Positions 1 through 7,331 of a DNA stretch of 17,125 nt are shown piece by piece (the stretch's first letter is position 1; each line of letters opens with the position of its first letter). The stretch lies in assembly GCA_049641805.1 (NCBI GenBank), contig JBARNX010000053.1:1-17125 (forward strand), written 5' to 3'. The notes beneath the pieces were generated by a model. The model made no database searches. It was not told the DNA's origin and saw only the letters and a list, made by a program, of their open reading frames with translations. Origin of the DNA: UBA5738 sp049641805. Lineage in GTDB: Bacteria > Patescibacteriota > Minisyncoccia > Minisyncoccales > UBA5738. Made by a program: the position numbers and the translations under genes.

Positions 1-212
1 TCTCTTTTCTTGCCCTCATTAACAAACTCATTAACTTGCCTTCTTTGCGAAAGCATCTCGGATATATGCTCTTCGGTAACAGGCAAATCTTGCGATCCGC
101 CCAAACTGGCCATAAGCATCTGCAAGCTTTCGGAAACAACGCGCGTTTTACCGCTTTCCCTGCCGCTTTGCCGCGATTCATCCGTATCGGACGCTTGAAT
201 CATTTTATCCAT
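1..212 (-). CDS. Hypothetical protein, 3' part outside window
   Basis: Open frame from an ATG at 212 running off the left edge after about 70 codons. The visible part starts MDKMIQASDTDESRQSGRES and is polar, rich in Ser, Glu and Gln, with no membrane segment; a helical stretch with Leu and Met follows (SESLQMLMASLGG) and then a charged helix. I do not recognise the family. The ATG overlaps the stop of the upstream gene in the sequence ATGGATAA (8-nt overlap), which suggests translational coupling; a second in-frame ATG at 203 lies just after that stop and could be the real start. No Shine-Dalgarno sequence is evident. The coding call rests on the uninterrupted frame, the codon choice and the overlap with its neighbour. 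Confidence 0.6.
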   Translation of the reverse strand, partial: MDKMIQASDTDESRQSGRESGKTRVVSESLQMLMASLGGSQDLPVTEEHISEMLSQRRQVNEFVNEGKKR

Positions 213-543
213 AATTTTTTTTAAAATAATTCACCAAAATAAATTCATCGGAATCGCTGCCGGATTTTTTCGAAATCAAATTCCTTTTTATCAAATTATC
301 CATCAAATCGGCAACGGTTTTTTGAGTTAATTTCAATATCGCCAGCGATATCAATGTCTTGAAAACCGCGCGGTCAATCTCTTTGCGCTCATATAATCCT
401 ACCGCAAAATCAACCACCAAATCCGTTTGATCGCCGTAAGGATTGGACAGTTTTTCCCGCTCTTCTTTAATTATGGATAATATCTGATCTTCCGATAATT
501 TGTTTTCCGCCATAAAATTGATTATTAATTGCGCGCCAGACAA
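205..543 (-). CDS. Small helical hypothetical protein
   Basis: A 112-residue frame if the TTG at 543 is used, or 102 residues from the ATG at 513. An in-frame stop lies just upstream of the TTG, so the start cannot be further out. The protein is mixed charged and hydrophobic and looks all-helical: an N-terminal helix, then KLSEDQILSIIKEEREKL, a helix around LVVDFAVGLYERKEIDRAVF and a C-terminal KKNYG. No signal peptide, membrane span or metal motif is visible, and I do not recognise it. It ends inside the first codons of the following gene (ATGGATAA overlap), so the two are probably co-translated. Neither candidate start has a convincing ribosome binding site. Confidence 0.55.
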   Translation of the reverse strand: MSGAQLIINFMAENKLSEDQILSIIKEEREKLSNPYGDQTDLVVDFAVGLYERKEIDRAVFKTLISLAILKLTQKTVADLMDNLIKRNLISKKSGSDSDEFILVNYFKKNYG

Positions 544-694
544 CCTGTTGGCTTAATCATAGCAAAATAAACTTTTTAGTAAATATCTGCGCGATTTGCC
601 CGATTTCCGACTTCATCTATCCGCAAAATTAACCTCAACCCCGAAATCATCGCGCAAGATGGTTTTTATTTTTCCGCACGGTTCCCGCCCGAAT

Positions 695-1204
695 TTATGT
701 TAAATTGATGCATAGGCCGTGAAGCATCGCATTTAAAACACTATAAATATTAAGAATAAACCACGAAATAAATAAAGAGAAAATTATAATAAAAATATAC
801 TTTCCCGCAGAATGATCTTTCTGAAATTCTTTACGCCATTCTTTAAAGAAATTCCACAGTTGGCCGATGAAAGCAAAAATAATATATGCGATTCCCAAAA
901 ATATCAAATTTCTCATTGCCTCATCATTCTGATATGTTCTTGCCGGCAATGAACAATAGAATTGTCCAATAAAAAATATAAGGGAGATCTCAGCCCCAAC
1001 TTTAAAAAGAGATTTTATTACCGTTAAACCAGCCATTAGCATAATCGCCGATAATAATAGCAACCAAACAATTATAGCGGCAAACCCCAACGGTGCAGTT
1101 AATTGCTTGCCAAATATAATAATACTTAACACTATTACGGCAATGGCAATGTTTGTTTTGTTATAAATCAACCAATTTATTAATTTTTGTAAATTTTGTT
1201 TCAT
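695..1204 (-). CDS. Polytopic membrane protein, unknown function
   Basis: 169 residues, AT-rich. Hydrophobic segments are visible around residues 18-32, 38-60, 68-86, 98-119 and 136-158, so four or five membrane helices with a short charged cytoplasmic loop (FFKEWRKEFQKDHSAGK) before the last one. There is no recognisable catalytic motif and no family assignment. The ATG at 1204 follows the stop of the 46-residue gene by only 3 nt, and that gene follows the single-TM gene by 13 nt, so the three probably form one transcript. They lie downstream of the type I restriction-modification operon on the same strand and share the low GC of the fusion gene's 3' part, so they could be accessory genes of that island; this is inference only. 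Confidence 0.6.
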   Translation of the reverse strand: MKQNLQKLINWLIYNKTNIAIAVIVLSIIIFGKQLTAPLGFAAIIVWLLLLSAIMLMAGLTVIKSLFKVGAEISLIFFIGQFYCSLPARTYQNDEAMRNLIFLGIAYIIFAFIGQLWNFFKEWRKEFQKDHSAGKYIFIIIFSLFISWFILNIYSVLNAMLHGLCINLT

Positions 1205-1207
1205 ATT

Positions 1208-1348
1208 TTATTTAAACAAATTCAGAAGCGCCAAATGGTACGCCCCCATCGTTTTGGCGCTTTCAAATTGGTCAAAAAGCCCGCGGATATAATTTTGCTC
1301 GGTTTCGCTCCCGTAAAGCGAAAAATAAGAATTCAGCGGATAACCCAT
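1208..1348 (-). CDS. 46-residue hypothetical peptide or gene fragment
   Basis: A short frame starting ATG at 1348 (MGYPLNSYFSLYGSETEQNY at the N-terminus) and ending LLNLFK before a TAA at 1208-1210. It fills the gap between its two neighbours almost exactly (13 nt upstream, 3 nt downstream), which supports a real gene. Its composition is less AT-rich than the flanking genes, and it looks like the soluble N-terminus of a larger protein: aromatic-rich, then an amphipathic helix (FDQFESAKTMGAYHLALL). It may therefore be a truncated remnant rather than a complete gene. No Shine-Dalgarno sequence; an in-frame stop occurs two codons before the ATG. Function unknown. Confidence 0.4.
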   Translation of the reverse strand: MGYPLNSYFSLYGSETEQNYIRGLFDQFESAKTMGAYHLALLNLFK

Positions 1349-1361
1349 AGATTAAAGTCTA

Positions 1362-1913
1362 TTATGCCGGGAATAAAGGATCGGGGAAATTCCAAGATGC
1401 CTCAAGCCATTTATTTTCTCTAAACTTATAAGATTTTTCAAATTTAATTTTTACTTCTGATTTATCTATGGCAGGAGTAATAATTATATAAAGAGTGATA
1501 ACATCACCTTCAGATGGGGAAAGACCAAAATCTGCGTCAGAGGTTCTTATCTTTATTTTTGGAGGTATGCGAAGTGGAGTATAAGTGTCTTTTATTGTTT
1601 CCCCATTCTTCTTATGTTTCAAATAAGCTATTCCTGGCAAATTTGATGCGTTTGAAAACCAAAAATAAGTTTTGCGCGAATTTTCGTTATAACACATATT
1701 AACATCTATTGCGGGCATTGTTTGATATATTGACACCTGCTCAGTGGCGCGTGTATATCTAATCAAAAAATACAAAGTTATCGTTAACACCACAAGATTA
1801 CCGAATCCCAGCCAAAAAGAATAATCATGAAAAAAAGCGAATGGTTTTGTATTTTCAGAAATTATTTGTAGAATGTTCAAAAATCTTTCAACGGGTTCAA
1901 TCGTATTTATCAT
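1362..1913 (-). CDS. Single-TM hypothetical protein with C-terminal beta-rich domain
   Basis: 183 residues from an ATG at 1913. A short N-terminal helix (residues 5-20) is followed by one membrane span at about 34-52 (FWLGFGNLVVLTITLYFLIR). After it comes a soluble domain of alternating hydrophobic residues that looks like a beta-sandwich, for example DVITLYIIITP at 137-147 and EVKIKFEKSYKF at 153-164. The positive residues after the helix (IRYTR) suggest that the C-terminal domain is cytoplasmic. I do not recognise the family. It begins 93 nt after the stop of the HsdM-HsdS fusion on the same strand and heads a cluster of three closely spaced AT-rich genes. It may belong to the same mobile defence island, but nothing in the sequence proves a functional link. 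Confidence 0.6.
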   Translation of the reverse strand: MINTIEPVERFLNILQIISENTKPFAFFHDYSFWLGFGNLVVLTITLYFLIRYTRATEQVSIYQTMPAIDVNMCYNENSRKTYFWFSNASNLPGIAYLKHKKNGETIKDTYTPLRIPPKIKIRTSDADFGLSPSEGDVITLYIIITPAIDKSEVKIKFEKSYKFRENKWLEASWNFPDPLFPA

Positions 1914-2006
1914 AATTTATAAAAATTATTTTTCCCAAAGTTTTCCGATGGTTTCTTTGGTTTTTTATACGTGAATTGCTGCTAATTTTTGGTCAATTTA
2001 TCCAAA

Positions 2007-4403
2007 CTAACCAATTTTCAATTTTAATAACTTAATCGGGTCTTTTAATTTTCCTTTTAATAAAATGATCGCTCTTTCCAACTTGTCTTTCTGCATATTC
2101 TTATAATATTCATTACGTTCTGGAATTTTATTATCAACTAAAGTTGCAAATTTTTTATACAGAACAATTAAATCCTGCAACAAATAAACGCACTGCTCGC
2201 CATACTGAAACTCAACATCGCCATTTTTAAAATTGAAACTTCCGGTTATTTTTATGGAACCATTTACCCAATTCAACGGAGACGATCTATGACAGATAGC
2301 ATTTCTAATCTTAGTAATGACAATTATTTTTTTTCTGTCGCTTGCATTCAAATCTTCAAAAAAGTATTTCTCGATATACCATCCCAATTCGCGAATTGAT
2401 AAAATTAAATGCTCCACCAATATGTGAGCTTCAATAGTAGCTAAATTTTTACCAATACTCCCAAGAGTATCAGCTATACCACTGATCAATATTCTTATTT
2501 CTGCCTCATTTTTGTAATTGATTTTTGTTAATTCTGAATTATTCCATATATTTGCAATAATTCTATTTTGCTGTTGCTTAAAATATTCATCTTCCTTTTT
2601 ATTAAATTTCTTTTCATCTTCTAAAACTTCTATTTGATCCATTATTTCTTGCTGGAACTCAATCGGCGGGAGAGGAATTTTTATTTTTGAGTATTCGGAA
2701 ATCCAAAATCTTTTATGCTCGCTAAAAGTAAAATCAATATGTTGCATTACTTGAAAAACATAACGGATATTTGCTATATCTTTTTTTGCATGCAATATTT
2801 TCATTGCCGATGACTTTACTTTAAAAGGAAAATCAACGAATTTTGTTGCCGTCGTAAAATCATCAAAAATTATTACCGGTAAATTATCATGGAAAACGCC
2901 TTCTTTTTCATTCGTATATCCCAAAATAAAGGTTTTACCGGCTGTCAAAACAGGTGTCAGATATTCATCTTTATAATCAACAGACTGAACTAAATATTTG
3001 GTTGGTTGTTCATAATTTAAAACTTCGCCTAACTCCACCATTGGCCATTTGGCGTTGGAATAATCAGTGGCGACGCGGTAGCGGTCGCCGCTTAAATTGT
3101 AGTCGCCGGATTTGCCGATATTGGATTTTTCCACATAAGTTGCCGGTTTGCTGTCGGATTTTTTGCCGGTTTTCCAAAGATTTATAATCTCCAGCGCTTG
3201 GGGCAGATCGTTTTTGGCGATTGGCCGCTTGGTGGCGCCCAAGTCAAAGCCGTCGTTTTGGATTTTGACGAACAGGATTTCTTTTACCGAGATTGCCCGT
3301 TCGTTGTCAAAAAACAAAATGCTGGTTTTAACGCCGCTGTAAGGCGCGAACACGCCGCTGGGCAAGCTGGCCACGCAATAGAGGCCGTCTTCCACCAGAT
3401 TTTTGCGCAGTTGTTTGTGGCTGGCGCCAGATTGGAAAATAATGCCTTCGGGCACGATGATGCCGGCCCGGCCTTTTGGCCGCAAGTGATTCATTATGTA
3501 ATCAACAAACAAAACTTCCGAGCGGCTGGATTGCACGCTGAATTTGTGGTGCGGCTGAATGCCGCCCCGCGGCGACATAAACGGCGGATTGGCCAAGATT
3601 ACATCAAATTTATCGCCCCAGCGATCATCATTGGAAAGCGTGTCGTATTGATATATTTTGGGATTCTTGAATTGGTGCAGATACATATTAACCTGCGAAA
3701 TGCGCACCATCGCCGGATCGATGTCATAGCCCTCGAAATTGTTCATCAACTTTTTGCGCTCGTCAGGCGTGAGCGGTTTGGGATTGTTACCGTCGGCGTC
3801 TTTTTTGCCAAGCTGTTCCAAAATATGCTGGTAGGATTTCACCAAAAATCCGCCCGTGCCGCAAGCCGGATCAAGCACCTTGTCGCCTTTGGCGGGATTC
3901 ACCACATCAACGATAAAATCAATAATGTGGCGCGGCGTGCGAAACTGGCCCGCATCGCCTTGGGACGACATTATTGAAAGCAGATATTCATAGGCGTTAC
4001 CCAATTCTTCGGGATGGGAATAATCAAAAAAATTTATTTCTTTCAAAAACAAGCCCAAAGTTTCGGGCGAGCGGTACGGCAAAAACGCGGATTTGAATAT
4101 GCCGCGGAAAAGTTCGGGCAATTGTTCGGCTTGGGAAAATTTCACCAGCGCTTCGGAATACAAATTCATTCGTTCCTGATTGCCGATGCGCGCGTCCATC
4201 AACCGGGTCCACGCGTAGCGTTCCAGCTCGCCAACAAAAAACGCGGGCCGGTCGCCCTGCCTGATCGCGGCCTGATCCATATCGTCCATAAACTTGTAGA
4301 TGAGGGCATTGGTAATTTGCTCGATCTGGGAAGTGGGATTGGGCACCACGCCCACCAGCACCTGCCGCGCGCCGTCAATATGCCGTTTTATTTCCGTGTT
4401 CAT
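2007..4403 (-). CDS. hsdM: Type I restriction-modification HsdM-HsdS fusion with HEPN-like C-terminus
   Basis: 798 residues. The N-terminal helical domain (about 1-140) and the N6-adenine methyltransferase core (about 150-400) carry the SAM-binding motif DPACGTGGFL (178-187) and the catalytic NPPF (272-275), the HsdM arrangement. From residue 453 (WPMVELGEVL) a single HsdS target-recognition domain follows, ending in the characteristic KIKIPLPPIEFQQEI (574-587) and a charged coiled coil (about 588-615). Normal HsdM is about 500 residues and HsdS has two recognition domains, so two fusion molecules probably pair in the complex. The extra C-terminal domain (about 620-798) is helical and contains IRNAICH (R700, H705), the R-x4-H signature of HEPN RNases with the usual polar residue after Arg. 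Start ATG lies 1 nt after the hsdR stop. The 3' part, from about base 3040 down, is much more AT-rich than the 5' part. Methyltransferase and recognition roles are firm; RNase activity is inference. Confidence 0.93.
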   Translation of the reverse strand: MNTEIKRHIDGARQVLVGVVPNPTSQIEQITNALIYKFMDDMDQAAIRQGDRPAFFVGELERYAWTRLMDARIGNQERMNLYSEALVKFSQAEQLPELFRGIFKSAFLPYRSPETLGLFLKEINFFDYSHPEELGNAYEYLLSIMSSQGDAGQFRTPRHIIDFIVDVVNPAKGDKVLDPACGTGGFLVKSYQHILEQLGKKDADGNNPKPLTPDERKKLMNNFEGYDIDPAMVRISQVNMYLHQFKNPKIYQYDTLSNDDRWGDKFDVILANPPFMSPRGGIQPHHKFSVQSSRSEVLFVDYIMNHLRPKGRAGIIVPEGIIFQSGASHKQLRKNLVEDGLYCVASLPSGVFAPYSGVKTSILFFDNERAISVKEILFVKIQNDGFDLGATKRPIAKNDLPQALEIINLWKTGKKSDSKPATYVEKSNIGKSGDYNLSGDRYRVATDYSNAKWPMVELGEVLNYEQPTKYLVQSVDYKDEYLTPVLTAGKTFILGYTNEKEGVFHDNLPVIIFDDFTTATKFVDFPFKVKSSAMKILHAKKDIANIRYVFQVMQHIDFTFSEHKRFWISEYSKIKIPLPPIEFQQEIMDQIEVLEDEKKFNKKEDEYFKQQQNRIIANIWNNSELTKINYKNEAEIRILISGIADTLGSIGKNLATIEAHILVEHLILSIRELGWYIEKYFFEDLNASDRKKIIVITKIRNAICHRSSPLNWVNGSIKITGSFNFKNGDVEFQYGEQCVYLLQDLIVLYKKFATLVDNKIPERNEYYKNMQKDKLERAIILLKGKLKDPIKLLKLKIG

Positions 4404-4404
4404 T

Positions 4405-6966
4405 TTATAGATTGGTTAGCTGATAGGCGTAGTCGCGGATATATTGCGGCACGAGAGTTTTGTAGCCGTTCAAACGCTGGTACTCGCCGAAATCAAATGA
4501 TGATTCAAAATTAAACCGCTGGGTCTGGCGGCTGGCAATGATTTCCCGCACCAAAGGGTCGGTGATATACGCCTTGAAAAACATCTTAACCGTTTCGTAA
4601 TGTTCCTGATCCACCGGATTTATTTCAATGAATTTTTCCCATTCGGATTCCAAAAGCGCGTCTTTTGACTCAAATTCCTTTTTATCGCCAAAAACGAATT
4701 GCAAAAATTCCCTGACGCTTATCCGACGGTCAACTCCGAAAATCTTGCGAATCTTATCCAAATTTAGAAAATACTTCGGTTTGTCAAAAATATGCTTTTG
4801 CGCGTATTCTTCGGCCTGCTGTGTGTCCCCGTTTTCCCACATCGTTTTGAGTATGCCGTTGCCCAGCACATCCTCATCCACGGCACGCTTGAATCCCTCG
4901 CGATCAATGCGCATTCCTTGTTCCCCCACAGGTGTTTCCACCAGCGATTCCAACTCATCAGCCGCGGCAAGATCAAGCGGGCCTTCAAATACTTTTTTGC
5001 CGTTCTCATCCGCATATTCAAAATTGCCGGATTTTTTATCGGAAACAATCGTGTCATCGGCAATCAATTTTATCCGCGGCAATTTTATTTTTTCATCGTA
5101 GGGAAATTCTTTTTCAAAATATTCACAGGTCGCGAAAAAATCAAAAAAATTGAATTTGTTTTTGGCAACCGCGATTTTTTCACCATCGCCGGCGCCTTCC
5201 AACTCAAACAAATATTTTCTCGTGCCGCGGCCCTTGATTTGCACAAAATCGGTGGGGCTGAAAACCGGCCGCATCAGCGCGATATTGAGCAAGTCCTGGC
5301 AATCGTAGCCGGTGGACATCATTCCCACAGTTACCGCCACCCGAGTTTTGCTTGTATCGTAATTTTCGGGCTTTTTTGACTGGCCGCCCAAACGATTATT
5401 GGCAAAATTAACCGTCATTTGCTGGGCGTTTTTAACTTGCGAGGTAATCTGCATCGCAAAATCCGATTCGCCGTACAATTCCGGCCACCCGTTGAAAGCA
5501 AGCTTGTTTAGAATGTTGGTTATTCGCGCGGCATGATGTTGCGAAACGCAAAAAACAATTGATTTGCCAAAAAGCGGCGTGCCGCATTTTTCAGTCGCAG
5601 GATCAAAAAGCCCGTTATCGATAAACGCCTTGCACATCGCGATATTCGTTTCCTCGTTAAAAAACTTCCGCTCGTAGTGGCGCTCGTTAAAAATCTCGTC
5701 GATATTTTGGCCATCTTCGGCAATTTTATGCACGGCATAGCCATTTTCCGAAAGAAGCTCGGCGGTGATTTCAGTGCGCGCGTCAATAAGGACCGGCTGA
5801 ACCAAATATCCCTCTTTGGCTCCTTTTACCAAATCATACGAAAAAGTCGGTTCTCCGGATTCGCAACCGAATGTTTTATAAGTGTCGAGAAGCAAACGGC
5901 GCTCGTAATCGCGCTGGTTATCTGATTCGCCGGAACCGATGCCTTTAAGGTAATTTTTGGGCGTCGCGGTCAGCCCAAGCTTGTAACCGACGAAATATTC
6001 AAATACCGCCCGGCTGTTGCCGCCAATGGAACGATGGGCTTCATCGGAAATCACAAGCTCAAAATCGGTGGGCGAAAATTCTTTTTTGTACCGGTCGCCC
6101 GCCAAAAATGTTTGAATCGTGGAAACAACCACGCTGGCGTTGGCCCAGGAATCGCGCGTCTTTTTATAGGTCGCGACGGTAAAGTCCTTACCGAAATATT
6201 GCGTGAACGCTTTTTGCGCCTGGTCTTCAAGCTCCAAGCGGTCGACCAAGAACAACACCCGGCGGGCGTTGCCGGATTTCAAAAAAAGCTTGATTGCCGC
6301 CGCCGAAATCAGCGTTTTGCCGGTGCCGGTCGCCATTTCAAACAAAAACCTCTTTCCCCCGGACATCGCCGCTTCCTGCAGCGATTTTATCGCCTGCGCT
6401 TGATACGGGCGAAGCTGTTTAAGATTGTTATTTTTCAAAAAATCGGATCGTTTTGCTTCATCCCGAAACAAAGGATCACCGGCATATCCGGGCATTTGCG
6501 ATTCCACAATGTAATTCTCATCAACAAAAGTTTGCGCCAATTCAACCGGATTGGGCGTGTATTTTTCGTATTGAGTAATGGAATCCTGCGTCGGAAAGCG
6601 GGATATCGCGTCGGGATTGCCGTGCTTGGTGTCCCAAAAATAATGCAGGTTGCCGTTCGAAAGAATCACGAACCGCGCGCCAGTATTGCGCGCGTAATTT
6701 CTGGCCTGTTCTTTCGCGGATAACGGATTAATTGATTCGCGCTTCGCTTCCACGACAACCAGCGCCCGGCCATCCTTGTCCAGCAAAAGAAAATCAACAA
6801 ACCCGCGGATTTCATGTTCAAAATCATCGCCAAGCTCGGCATATTTGATCCCGGGTTCAAGCTGGATATTCGCTTTGCCGTTTTTCCCATCTTCAAAACG
6901 CCACCCGGAATCTTCGAGTAGTTTGTTTATCTTTATCCTCGCTTTCGCTTCTTTGGAATTCGCCAT
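4405..6966 (-). CDS. hsdR: Type I restriction enzyme HsdR, nuclease and DNA translocase
   Basis: 853 residues from the ATG at 6966 (MANSKEAKARIKINKLL). Upstream in-frame TTG codons at 6975 and 7002 are alternatives; an AAAAGGGG lies 4 nt before the first of these and 13 nt before the ATG, so the start is not settled. The N-terminal PD-(D/E)xK nuclease has D58 and E73-A-K75 (VDFLLL then VVVEAK). Superfamily 2 helicase motifs follow: Walker A ATGTGKT (212-218), DEAH (308-311), TATP (333-336) and QIKGRGTR (576-583). The C-terminal third is helical and resembles EcoEI-type HsdR, which is also short compared with EcoKI or EcoR124I. It cuts unmodified DNA after translocation as part of the HsdR/M/S complex. 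It sits between the AbrB-type regulator and the HsdM-HsdS fusion, whose ATG begins one base after its stop. All key motifs are intact. Confidence 0.93.
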   Translation of the reverse strand: MANSKEAKARIKINKLLEDSGWRFEDGKNGKANIQLEPGIKYAELGDDFEHEIRGFVDFLLLDKDGRALVVVEAKRESINPLSAKEQARNYARNTGARFVILSNGNLHYFWDTKHGNPDAISRFPTQDSITQYEKYTPNPVELAQTFVDENYIVESQMPGYAGDPLFRDEAKRSDFLKNNNLKQLRPYQAQAIKSLQEAAMSGGKRFLFEMATGTGKTLISAAAIKLFLKSGNARRVLFLVDRLELEDQAQKAFTQYFGKDFTVATYKKTRDSWANASVVVSTIQTFLAGDRYKKEFSPTDFELVISDEAHRSIGGNSRAVFEYFVGYKLGLTATPKNYLKGIGSGESDNQRDYERRLLLDTYKTFGCESGEPTFSYDLVKGAKEGYLVQPVLIDARTEITAELLSENGYAVHKIAEDGQNIDEIFNERHYERKFFNEETNIAMCKAFIDNGLFDPATEKCGTPLFGKSIVFCVSQHHAARITNILNKLAFNGWPELYGESDFAMQITSQVKNAQQMTVNFANNRLGGQSKKPENYDTSKTRVAVTVGMMSTGYDCQDLLNIALMRPVFSPTDFVQIKGRGTRKYLFELEGAGDGEKIAVAKNKFNFFDFFATCEYFEKEFPYDEKIKLPRIKLIADDTIVSDKKSGNFEYADENGKKVFEGPLDLAAADELESLVETPVGEQGMRIDREGFKRAVDEDVLGNGILKTMWENGDTQQAEEYAQKHIFDKPKYFLNLDKIRKIFGVDRRISVREFLQFVFGDKKEFESKDALLESEWEKFIEINPVDQEHYETVKMFFKAYITDPLVREIIASRQTQRFNFESSFDFGEYQRLNGYKTLVPQYIRDYAYQLTNL

Positions 6967-7012
6967 ATCATTCAAGCTACCCCTTTTTACCTCGAAAATC
7001 AATGACTCGGGA

Positions 7013-7186
7013 TCATTCTTTCCAATCCTCGATAATGACGGTTTTGCCGTGTTTTTTGACGGTTACTTTTTGGGTTTCGCGCCAGCCGAATTCCAGAAGT
7101 ATGTCTTTTGGAAGAGTTACGGCCAAGCTTGTTTTGCCCAAGCGCATAAGTTTGCGAACGCTGTTTTCCGATGTTTTCCGGCTCAT
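7013..7186 (-). CDS. AbrB/SpoVT-type swapped-hairpin DNA-binding protein
   Basis: 57 residues from ATG 7186 to TGA 7013-7015. After a short basic N-terminus (MSRKTSENSVRKLMRLG) it shows the AbrB/MazE-like pattern: a strand with LGKTSLAVTLPKDILLEFGW, then a second hairpin QKVTVKKHGKTVIIEDW. Such proteins dimerise into a swapped beta-barrel that binds DNA and often serve as antitoxins or autoregulators. It is the first gene before hsdR on the same strand (46 nt to the chosen hsdR ATG), and just upstream lies a set of inverted repeats (7201-7240). The simplest reading is a transcriptional regulator of the restriction-modification operon. No partner toxin gene is adjacent, so an antitoxin role has no direct support, although the HEPN-like domain in the fusion protein is suggestive. 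Confidence 0.8.
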   Translation of the reverse strand: MSRKTSENSVRKLMRLGKTSLAVTLPKDILLEFGWRETQKVTVKKHGKTVIIEDWKE

Positions 7187-7200
7187 ATGTTTTTATTTTA

Positions 7201-7240
7201 TTAAGTATATACTCGTGTATATACTTAAGTATATACTTAT
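7201..7240. promoter_or_regulatory. Operator-like inverted repeats upstream of the abrB-hsdR-hsdMS operon
   Basis: TTAAGTATATAC (7201-7212) and its exact complement GTATATACTTAA (7217-7228) form a perfect 12-bp inverted repeat around the spacer TCGT. A third copy, TAAGTATATACTTA (7226-7239), overlaps it and is itself a perfect palindrome, giving three AAGTATATAC boxes in 40 bp. The AbrB-type gene starts 14 nt downstream on the minus strand, and a minus-strand TATACT (7204-7209) inside the array could be its -10 box. Binding of the AbrB-type product here would repress its own operon; the sites are seen, the binding is inferred. Confidence 0.65.
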
Positions 7241-7274
7241 CGCAAGCGGCATCAAGCTGCGGCAATCCCGATGA

Positions 7275-7303
7275 TTGAAATTAAAACGGAAAACGATTAG
7301 AAT
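7275..7303 (+). promoter_or_regulatory. Sigma-70-type promoter of the DUF212 gene
   Basis: TTGAAA (7275-7280) and TAGAAT (7298-7303) are separated by exactly 17 nt, 28 nt before the ATG at 7332. The match to the housekeeping consensus is good and the position fits a leader of about 20 nt. Confidence 0.6.
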
Positions 7304-7331
7304 CAAGTAGATAAAGAAAGAACCAAATACC

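Noticed and set aside
1934..1966. Hairpin CCAAAG...CTTTGG followed by six T on the plus strand
   Set aside because: It would terminate plus-strand transcription, but no plus-strand gene precedes it. The stem is only 6 bp with a 14-nt loop, and the minus-strand orientation has a poor tail for the hsdMS operon.
3198..3977. Long open frame on the plus strand (259 codons) opposite the methyltransferase domain
   Set aside because: It is antisense to the conserved SAM and NPPF motif region; the GC-rich codons of the real gene keep the opposite strand open. The translation has no recognisable domain.
4014..4514. Plus-strand open frame spanning the hsdR/hsdMS junction
   Set aside because: It is antisense to two well-supported genes, and its translation is low in recognisable structure.
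6034..6723. Plus-strand open frame of 229 codons opposite hsdR
   Set aside because: It overlaps the intact helicase motifs of hsdR on the other strand and gives a biased, Arg/Phe-rich translation with no family resemblance.
7201..7240. Possible CRISPR or attachment-site repeat
   Set aside because: The copies are adjacent and overlapping with no spacer-length intervals and no integrase or Cas gene nearby; an operator fits better.
6999..7265. Minus-strand 88-codon frame covering the AbrB-type gene
   Set aside because: A different frame (7186-7013) gives a clear AbrB/SpoVT domain. This one reads through the operator repeats as Tyr/Ile-rich sequence and is out of frame with the domain.
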